Below, in pieces: positions 6,319 through 10,014 of a stretch of 10,014 nucleotides of DNA. The stretch is from DATDVC01 sp036517695 (GTDB lineage: Bacteria > Patescibacteriota > Minisyncoccia > Phycocordibacterales > WO2-35-19): assembly GCA_036517695.1 (NCBI GenBank), contig DATDVC010000007.1, positions 1-10,014 on the forward strand, in the 5' to 3' direction. The first letter of the stretch is position 1; each line of letters begins with the position of its first letter. The position numbers were made by a program, and so were the translations under genes. A model generated the notes under the pieces. It was not told where the DNA came from. It searched no databases and was given only the letters and a program-made list of their open reading frames with translations.

Positions 6319-6354
6319 CCCCACCCCCTAGCCCCTTCCCAAAGGGGAGGGGAA
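6319..6354. repeat. C-rich/G-rich hairpin element in the rplB-rplS spacer
   Basis: CCCCTT (6332-6337) pairs with AAGGGG (6342-6347) around CCCA. An outer CCCC (6325-6328) could pair with GGGG (6349-6352) across an asymmetric internal loop. The style (CCCCACCCCCTAGCCCC, then GGGGAGGGG) recalls the CCCTCTCC/GGAGAGGG repeat but is not the same sequence. It contains GGAGG (6346-6350), which is 23 nt from the rplS start, too far to be an SD. No T-run follows. Confidence 0.65.
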
Positions 6355-6373
6355 CCGGAATAAAACAAAAAAC

Positions 6374-6826
6374 ATGACAATAAAAATTTCACCAGTAAAC
6401 ACAGAAGAGAGGAAAAAGCTTGATATCAGATCTGGCGATACCATTAAAGTTACCCAGAAAATTATTGAAAAGGACAAAAAAACAGGCAAGCCAAAAACAA
6501 GACTCCAAGCGTTTGAAGGTCTATGCCTTGCGGTGAAGCATGGCAAAGAAGCAGGGGCAACTTTCACCTTGAGGAAGGTTGCTTCCGGTGTCGGAGTTGA
6601 AAGAATTTTCCCGCTGTACTCTCCGTCCATAGAAAAAATAGAAATTGTTAAACGCTCGAAAGTGCGCAGGGCAAAGCTCTACCACATAAGAGAAAAAGCT
6701 GCCAAGGAAATAAAGAGGGCAATGAGAAATGTGAGAGAGGTGCCGGAAATTGAATTGCCCGTGAAAGATGTTGTTGAATCGGATAATACAGAAATGGCAG
6801 ATGTGGCAGAATTGAAAAAAGAGTAA
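6374..6826 (+). CDS. rplS: 50S ribosomal protein L19 (bL19)
   Basis: bL19 lies at the subunit interface of the 50S subunit. The core fits the family: IRSGDTIKVTQKIIE (18-32), LQAFEGLCLAVKHG (44-57), FTLRKVASGVGVERIFPLYSP (64-84, here split as FTLRKVASGVG and VERIFPLYSP), then IEKIEIVKRSKVRRAKLYHIRE (about 86-107, here IEKIEIVKRSK plus VRRAKLYHIRE). The protein is 150 residues, compared with about 115 usually. The surplus is a C-terminal tail, first basic, then acidic. ATG 6374 has no SD at a usable distance. rplS normally sits with rpsP-rimM-trmD, so its place directly after rplB is unusual. The last codons overlap the tRNA-Leu promoter. Confidence 0.96.
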   Translation: MTIKISPVNTEERKKLDIRSGDTIKVTQKIIEKDKKTGKPKTRLQAFEGLCLAVKHGKEAGATFTLRKVASGVGVERIFPLYSPSIEKIEIVKRSKVRRAKLYHIREKAAKEIKRAMRNVREVPEIELPVKDVVESDNTEMADVAELKKE

Positions 6827-6840
6827 GTCTAAACTATAAT
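6812..6840 (+). promoter_or_regulatory. strong promoter for tRNA-Leu
   Basis: TTGAAA (6812-6817, 5 of 6) is followed by exactly 17 nt and a perfect TATAAT (6835-6840). The -35 lies inside the last codons of rplS. The expected start, near 6847, is only a few bases before the tRNA 5' end at 6850, leaving a very short leader. Confidence 0.8.
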
Positions 6841-6849
6841 GCGCCTAAT

Positions 6850-6931
6850 GCGCAGGTGTTGGAATTGGTAGACAAGCACGCTTGAGGTGCGTGTGCCGCA
6901 AGGCGTGGGAGTTCAAGTCTCCCTCTGCGCA
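6850..6931 (+). tRNA. tRNA-Leu (anticodon GAG)
   Basis: The acceptor stem is GCGCAGG (6850-6856) with TCTGCGC (6924-6930), including one G-U pair; the discriminator is A6931. The anticodon stem is CACGC (6877-6881) / GCGTG (6889-6893) with loop TTGAGGT and anticodon GAG (6884-6886), reading CUC and CUU. A long variable arm (GCC-GCAA-GGC, about 6895-6904) marks a class II tRNA and fits Leu. The T arm is GGGAG-TTCAAGT-CTCCC (6907-6923). CCA is not encoded: ACAA follows, so a CCA-adding enzyme is needed. The adenosyltransferase start is 7 nt away. Confidence 0.96.
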
Positions 6932-6938
6932 CAAAATT

Positions 6939-7583
6939 ATGGCATTATTTACTGGAAAAGGAGATGATGGAACAACCAAAACTTTTGGGTGCAATCAAAG
7001 GATTTCTAAGAGTTCGGCAATAGCCGAAGCTTTGGGGAGTCTGGACGAAATAAATTCTTTTCTTGGTCTTTGCAAAGTCCAGGCGTCTTACCTTGGTTTC
7101 CAGTTTGAGGGGAAAGCGCTTTCAGAGATCGTCCACTCGCTTCAAAAGACATTATTTGTCGTTCAAGCCGAGCTTGCTGGCGCGGAAAAAACCGTCTCGG
7201 AACAAAAAGTAAAAGAGATTGAAGAAATTATAAATGATATGGAGCGCAAAATGCCGCCAATAAAATCTTTCTTTATTTCTGGAGGACCGGAAGGATTGAG
7301 GAAAGATCAGATGGGTGGAGTGGGGCTGGGGGCGCTTTTTGACATAGCCCGTAGCATCGCAAGAAGAGCCGAGCGCCGAGTGACTCAAGTTGCAGAAGAA
7401 GAAATGAACCGGACTCTTTTTGAAAAAGATTTTCCATCACAATCAAATGAGGAAAATAAACCTCGCCAAATAGGAGCTCATACCAGGGCGTTCTTAAACC
7501 GTCTTTCAAGCATCCTTTACGCCTTGGCGCGATATTCAAATCATCTTTCTGGAATTGTCGAAGAAGCGCCGGATTATAGGTAG
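6939..7583 (+). CDS. PduO-type cob(I)alamin adenosyltransferase
   Basis: The protein would transfer the 5'-deoxyadenosyl group of ATP to reduced corrinoid, making adenosylcobalamin. The ATP-binding N-terminus FTGKGDDGTTKTFG (4-17), the ALGSLDEINSFLGL segment (31-44), FFISGG (111-116), the signature ARRAERRV (141-148) and LNRLSSILYALARYSN (186-201) all match the PduO family. Between FISGG and the RRAERR helix there is an extra Gly-rich stretch (about 117-130) compared with the usual PGG-AAALH-AR spacing. I chose ATG 6939 (214 residues). The frame stays open upstream but only through the tRNA-Leu gene. No SD is present, and the mRNA probably comes from the tRNA transcript. No corrinoid-dependent enzyme is visible in the window, so the user of the cofactor is unknown. 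Confidence 0.9.
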   Translation: MALFTGKGDDGTTKTFGCNQRISKSSAIAEALGSLDEINSFLGLCKVQASYLGFQFEGKALSEIVHSLQKTLFVVQAELAGAEKTVSEQKVKEIEEIINDMERKMPPIKSFFISGGPEGLRKDQMGGVGLGALFDIARSIARRAERRVTQVAEEEMNRTLFEKDFPSQSNEENKPRQIGAHTRAFLNRLSSILYALARYSNHLSGIVEEAPDYR

Positions 7584-7585
7584 GC

Positions 7586-7640
7586 CAAACCTCACCCGCC
7601 TGATTACAGGCGCCCTCTCCTTGATTAAGGAGAGGGAAGA
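7586..7640. repeat. dispersed hairpin repeat, copy 2
   Basis: This copy matches 1156-1210 at 49 of 55 positions. It has CGCCTG (7597-7602) / CAGGCG (7607-7612), a 6-bp stem around ATTA, and the perfect 10-bp stem CCCTCTCCTT (7613-7622) / AAGGAGAGGG (7627-7636). It starts 2 nt after the adenosyltransferase stop and precedes the tRNA-His promoter region. Confidence 0.85.
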
Positions 7641-7653
7641 CAAAAACCAAAGC

Positions 7654-7682
7654 TGGAAAAATACCGATTTTTATGTAATTAT
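7654..7682 (+). promoter_or_regulatory. candidate promoter for tRNA-His
   Basis: TGGAAA (7654-7659, 4 of 6), 17 nt, then AATTAT (7677-7682, 4 of 6) preceded by TG (7674-7675) as an extended -10. The predicted start, near 7689, is just before the tRNA. Moderate matches only. Confidence 0.35.
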
Positions 7683-7692
7683 TTTGGTCATT

Positions 7693-7767
7693 GGTGACTA
7701 TGGTGTAGTGGTAACACAGAGGTTTGTGGAGCCTTTATCTCCGGTTCGAATCCGGATAGTCACCCCA
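7693..7767 (+). tRNA. tRNA-His (anticodon GTG), with encoded G-1 and CCA
   Basis: The acceptor stem is GTGACTA (7694-7700) with TAGTCAC (7757-7763). The extra G-1 (7693) faces C73 (7764), the identity pair for histidyl-tRNA synthetase. The D arm is GTGT-AGTGGTA-ACAC (7703-7717). The anticodon stem is GAGGT/GCCTT, with two G-U pairs and loop TTGTGGA; the anticodon is GTG (7726-7728). The T arm is TCCGG-TTCGAAT-CCGGA (7740-7756). CCA is encoded (7765-7767), unlike in the tRNA-Leu of the same window. Confidence 0.96.
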
Positions 7768-7768
7768 A

Positions 7769-8305
7769 ATGAATAACTATTTTCAAGGTGGCAAGGATCA
7801 CCCGAGACATGTGTCGGTTGGGGCGGTTTTGGTTAATGATGGTTCTACTGGCTCACCACAAGAATCAGGAAAGATTTGCGTCCATCATTTTGATTCAAAA
7901 AACGGATCAGAGTTTGCTGGGTATTGGAAAGATCAAGGATTAGATGACTTCTATATTTTAATGCGAGAGACGGTGGAAATGGGCGAAACTCTTGAGCGAG
8001 CGGTGCACAGGGGGCTTCTCGAAGAGTTTGGAGCCGAAGCGGAAATAGTGGATTATCTTGGTTCTATCCAGAGTCATTTTAAGCACAAAGGAAGTGAAGT
8101 TGAAATAGAAAAAACGACTCTTTATTTTCTTTGCAAATTAAAAAACCAAGATTTAAATAAGAGAAGCAAAGGCGATGTTGAATGTGAAAGCGTTCTCGAG
8201 TGGCACGATCCTAAATTTCTTATAACAAAAATGAAAGCACAAGGCGCCAAGTTTAATCGTCAAGATTTAGATGAGTCAGTGATTTTGGAAAAATTGAATA
8301 TATAA
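7769..8305 (+). CDS. Nudix hydrolase with a divergent Nudix box
   Basis: Nudix enzymes hydrolyse nucleoside diphosphates linked to another moiety; the substrate here cannot be told. The N-terminal strand VSVGAVLV (15-22) is typical. The Nudix box lies at about 67-89 (E-x5-E-x7-RGLLEEFGA). Compared with the consensus G-x5-E-x7-REUxEExGU, the first Gly is Glu67 and the Glu after Arg81 is Gly82. Glu73, Arg81, the metal-binding pair Glu85-Glu86 and Gly88 are kept. Length is 178 residues. ATG 7769 lies 1 nt after the tRNA-His CCA, so there is no room for an SD; after tRNA processing the message would be almost leaderless. A start at an internal codon such as GTG for Val15 is possible but would trim the first strand. 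Confidence 0.85.
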   Translation: MNNYFQGGKDHPRHVSVGAVLVNDGSTGSPQESGKICVHHFDSKNGSEFAGYWKDQGLDDFYILMRETVEMGETLERAVHRGLLEEFGAEAEIVDYLGSIQSHFKHKGSEVEIEKTTLYFLCKLKNQDLNKRSKGDVECESVLEWHDPKFLITKMKAQGAKFNRQDLDESVILEKLNI

Positions 8306-8323
8306 CTTCTTACTGTTCGAGGT

Positions 8324-8332
8324 TGCTATTAT
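8324..8332 (+). promoter_or_regulatory. candidate extended -10 promoter for the pyrimidine pair
   Basis: TGC (8324-8326) directly precedes TATTAT (8327-8332, 5 of 6), an extended -10. No convincing -35 is found 16-18 nt upstream, which would fall at the Nudix stop codon. The leader before the first gene would be about 45 nt. Confidence 0.4.
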
Positions 8333-8371
8333 TTGGATTTGAGTTAGTGTATTGCTAGGAATTGCTGTTTG

Positions 8372-8377
8372 AAAGGA
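8372..8377 (+). promoter_or_regulatory. Shine-Dalgarno of the phosphoribosyltransferase gene
   Basis: AAAGGA, 6 nt before ATG 8384. It fixes the start and is one of only two clear SD sites in the window. Confidence 0.75.
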
Positions 8378-8383
8378 TGAATT

Positions 8384-9100
8384 ATGAATAAATTGGTTAC
8401 TCCATTTCCAGGAGAGAATCTTCTGGAACTTGGAAAACGCTGCAATGCAGTGTATGTGTGTCCGAAGGTCGGCTCTGAACGAAAAGGACCTCTGGTCGCC
8501 TACGTGGGGAAAGACGACCAAGGGCGGAATCTCGTCGGAGAGCTTTACTTCAACTTCAGGCGGATTGAACCTCATCTGGAAGTTGTTGAGGTTTTTGCTG
8601 AAACGGCTTACCTCAAGATCCTGGGTCAAGGTTTGTCGGACTTCGATACTATTTGCGGTATTCCGAATGGGGGTCGAACGTTTGGCCAAGAGCTTGCCCG
8701 GATATCTAAAAGGAGATTTGTCTATCCGGACAAGAAGCCGAAGCCAATGGAAGCGGGCAAGAAACAGGAATACATCTGGGATCTCTCACAGTTCGATTTT
8801 GAGCCCGGAGAGCGGATTGCTATCGCGGAAGATGTTTTTAACAACTTCCAAAATACTGACAACACTCTAGCGGAGATCGCCGTGACTGGTGCGAACATCG
8901 TGCTCCTCGTCGGGGCGCTCAATCGCTCTCCAGTTTACGACACGACCTACAAGGGTCTACCGGTCATCGCTTCAATTCGTGAAGCGTATCCGGAATACCA
9001 GCAGGATGATCCGGCGGTTGCTGCTGATGTTGCAGTCGGCAACGTTGAATTCGAAGTAAAGAAAAACTGGGCACGCCTCATGGCTGCCATGGGGCAGTAG
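8384..9100 (+). CDS. probable orotate phosphoribosyltransferase (PyrE-like)
   Basis: This 238-residue protein looks like a type I phosphoribosyltransferase, and its place before pyrF suggests it makes OMP from orotate and PRPP. It carries a GIPNGG loop (92-97), the segment GERIAIAEDVFNNFQNTDNT (142-161) where the PRPP loop is expected, and a tail with LPVIASIREAYPEYQQDD (192-209) and a closing KKNWARLMAAM. The acidic pair Glu149-Asp150 is present. The usual TTGGT phosphate-binding part of the loop reads NNFQNT (153-158), so PRPP binding may differ. Orotate as substrate is inferred from the neighbour. It has a clear SD and a higher G+C content than the genes to its left. pyrF follows 27 nt after the stop. 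Confidence 0.75.
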   Translation: MNKLVTPFPGENLLELGKRCNAVYVCPKVGSERKGPLVAYVGKDDQGRNLVGELYFNFRRIEPHLEVVEVFAETAYLKILGQGLSDFDTICGIPNGGRTFGQELARISKRRFVYPDKKPKPMEAGKKQEYIWDLSQFDFEPGERIAIAEDVFNNFQNTDNTLAEIAVTGANIVLLVGALNRSPVYDTTYKGLPVIASIREAYPEYQQDDPAVAADVAVGNVEFEVKKNWARLMAAMGQ

Positions 9101-9115
9101 CCAGAAACAAATGCG

Positions 9116-9121
9116 AAAGGA
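9116..9121 (+). promoter_or_regulatory. Shine-Dalgarno of pyrF
   Basis: AAAGGA, 6 nt before ATG 9128. It has the same core and spacing as the site before the upstream gene. Confidence 0.75.
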
Positions 9122-9127
9122 AAATAC

Positions 9128-9865
9128 ATGCAAAAAGCGCTGACACCGGCGGAACGACTGATCGTTGCCGCTGACTTTAAGCCGTCCGCTCCCCACGGAC
9201 GTGAATGGGTTTTTTACCGAATCCTCGAGCTCATTAAGAGTTTAAGGGGAACGGGGGTTTATATCAAAGTTAACTCTGCGCTTCGTGCGCATGGGTACAA
9301 CTTGATTGATCTCATCCACTCTCATGACCTCAAGGTTTTTGCGGATCTAAAACTTTTCGACATTGGCGAAACTCTCGCCACTGACGGAATGTTTCTCAAG
9401 GAAGCAAAACCGGAACTGCTCACAACTGTGTGTGTTGCTGGTGTTACCGCTATGCGAGCTCTTAACGCAGAACTACCGGATACGGAAGTGCTCGGTGTGA
9501 CGGTTCTCACGAGCCTCAAGGATGCCGACACTCAGGCGATGTTCACCTGCTCGACCGAAGAAGCCGTCATGCGGTTTGCCCAAGTCGCGGCAGATGCGAA
9601 GATCGACGGACTCATCTCGTCTCCCAAAGAGGCGGAAGTGCTTCGCGCGAAATTCGGCATCGTTCTGTCGCTCAACACTCCGGCCATCCGGCCGACGTGG
9701 GCGATCGTTCCTGGCGATGATCAGAATCCCGAACGGATCATGACTCCTGCAAAGGCCATCAAAGCTGGCGCGGATCGCATCGTGGTCGGCCGTCCGATCG
9801 TGAAGGCCGAAAAGCCCTACGATGCGGTTATGCGGACGATCGAAGAAATTGCGTCAGTTGTCTAG
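9128..9865 (+). CDS. pyrF: orotidine 5'-phosphate decarboxylase
   Basis: OMP decarboxylase makes UMP, the last step of de novo pyrimidine synthesis. At 245 residues it has normal bacterial length. The residues expected for ribose binding and catalysis are visible: Asp16 in VAADF, Lys47 in YIKVN, and the signature FADLKLFDIGET (71-82) with Asp73, Lys75 and Asp78. The phosphate loop TPAIRP (184-189, usually TPGIRP) is followed by GDDQNPERIMTPAKAI (196-211), with Gln199, and VVGRPI (219-224), with Arg222. ATG 9128 has a good SD. G+C is high: about 58% at 9481-9540 against about 38% at 5701-5760 in rplB, counted by hand. It forms an operon with the preceding phosphoribosyltransferase and is closed by a strong terminator. 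Confidence 0.96.
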   Translation: MQKALTPAERLIVAADFKPSAPHGREWVFYRILELIKSLRGTGVYIKVNSALRAHGYNLIDLIHSHDLKVFADLKLFDIGETLATDGMFLKEAKPELLTTVCVAGVTAMRALNAELPDTEVLGVTVLTSLKDADTQAMFTCSTEEAVMRFAQVAADAKIDGLISSPKEAEVLRAKFGIVLSLNTPAIRPTWAIVPGDDQNPERIMTPAKAIKAGADRIVVGRPIVKAEKPYDAVMRTIEEIASVV

Positions 9866-9874
9866 ATTAATCCA

Positions 9875-9916
9875 AGCTCGGCATGCCTAGAAAGGGGTAT
9901 GTCGAGCTGATTTTTT
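9875..9916 (+). terminator. strong intrinsic terminator after pyrF
   Basis: A 14-bp stem pairs 9875-9888 (AGCTCGGCATGCCT) with 9895-9908 (GGGTATGTCGAGCT), including three G-U pairs, around a 6-nt loop. GA and then six T (9911-9916) follow. It ends the pyrimidine unit. Confidence 0.88.
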
Positions 9917-9917
9917 G

Positions 9918-9923
9918 TATAAT
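9918..9923 (+). promoter_or_regulatory. -10 element for the right-edge gene
   Basis: A perfect TATAAT. The start ATG is at 9930, only 6 nt further, so a leaderless message is predicted. No good -35 is visible, because the upstream region is the terminator. Confidence 0.5.
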
Positions 9924-9929
9924 AAAATA

Positions 9930-10014
9930 ATGCAACCCCTAAGCAAATTGCAGAAATTTTTTTATCAGACTTTTGCGGACCTGGTTTTTATCGTTCATCT
10001 GGGACTGGTCCTTT
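9930..10014 (+). CDS. 5' part of a probable DUF2784 membrane protein
   Basis: Only the first 28 codons are present before the window ends. The peptide has a short polar start (MQPLSKLQKF), then FYQTFADLVFIVHLGLVL, which begins a hydrophobic segment. The pattern ADLV..VH...VL matches my memory of the N-terminal helix of DUF2784, a small inner-membrane family of unknown function. With so few residues this is tentative. ATG 9930 lies just after a TATAAT and has no SD. Confidence 0.5.
   Translation, partial: MQPLSKLQKFFYQTFADLVFIVHLGLVL

Noticed and set aside
6882..6938. Longer N-terminus for the adenosyltransferase from TTG 6882
   Set aside because: These 19 codons lie inside tRNA-Leu, and the family start pattern begins at ATG 6939.
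7273..7650. Minus-strand ORF over the adenosyltransferase end
   Set aside because: Its start codes QGEGACNQAGEV from the second repeat copy. The similarity to the ORF at 1155-1676 is due to the repeat, not to a protein family.
1..10014. CRISPR array, insertion sequence, phage genes or biosynthetic cluster
   Set aside because: No regularly spaced repeats, transposase or integrase motifs, or structural phage genes are visible on either strand.
1..10014. UGA-to-glycine recoding as in SR1/Gracilibacteria
   Set aside because: All genes read through at full length without in-frame TGA, so nothing requires recoding.

Overview
The window looks like a chromosomal segment from a Candidate Phyla Radiation / Patescibacteria genome, probably Parcubacteria-like. 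This is inference from several signs: a DUF5663-like small protein next to tuf, a fragmented S10 ribosomal operon, compact genes with almost no Shine-Dalgarno (SD) sequences, CCCTCTCC/GGAGAGGG intergenic repeats, and a PduO-type adenosyltransferase and Nudix gene abutting tRNAs. All recognisable genes are on the + strand. The code is standard: no in-frame TGA occurs, and all 15 visible stops are TAA (10) or TAG (5).

Layout. 1-789 is the 3' part of an unrecognised protein gene. 853-1152 is a DUF5663-like gene. A hairpin repeat and a probable promoter precede tuf (EF-Tu, 1323-2525). A long ACGAAT-unit inverted repeat separates tuf from rpsJ (S10, 2617-2988), and an intrinsic terminator follows. 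A RelB/YafQ-like type II toxin-antitoxin pair (3101-3635), with its own promoter and a palindrome, sits between rpsJ and the next S10-operon gene. rplC, rplD, rplW and rplB follow in canonical order (3768-6316). The expected rpsS-rplV-rpsC does not come next; rplS (L19, 6374-6826) does.

tRNA-Leu(GAG), driven by a near-consensus promoter inside the end of rplS, is followed 7 nt later by a cob(I)alamin adenosyltransferase gene. A second copy of the hairpin repeat then precedes tRNA-His(GTG), whose encoded CCA lies 1 nt from the start of a Nudix hydrolase gene. An orotate phosphoribosyltransferase-like gene and pyrF (8384-9865) form a two-gene unit for UMP synthesis. This pair is visibly richer in G+C and, unlike its neighbours, carries clear SD sequences, which suggests a different origin. 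A strong terminator follows, then a promoter and the first 28 codons of a probable DUF2784 membrane protein that runs off the right edge.

Functionally, the centre is translation machinery (EF-Tu, S10, L3, L4, L23, L2, L19, two tRNAs) interrupted by a toxin-antitoxin module. The right third is cofactor and nucleotide metabolism. I see no clearly new multi-gene system. The best leads are the toxin-antitoxin insertion in the S10 cluster, the contrast in translation-initiation signals, the dispersed hairpin repeats, the tRNA-CDS junctions, and the divergent PRPP loop of the phosphoribosyltransferase.
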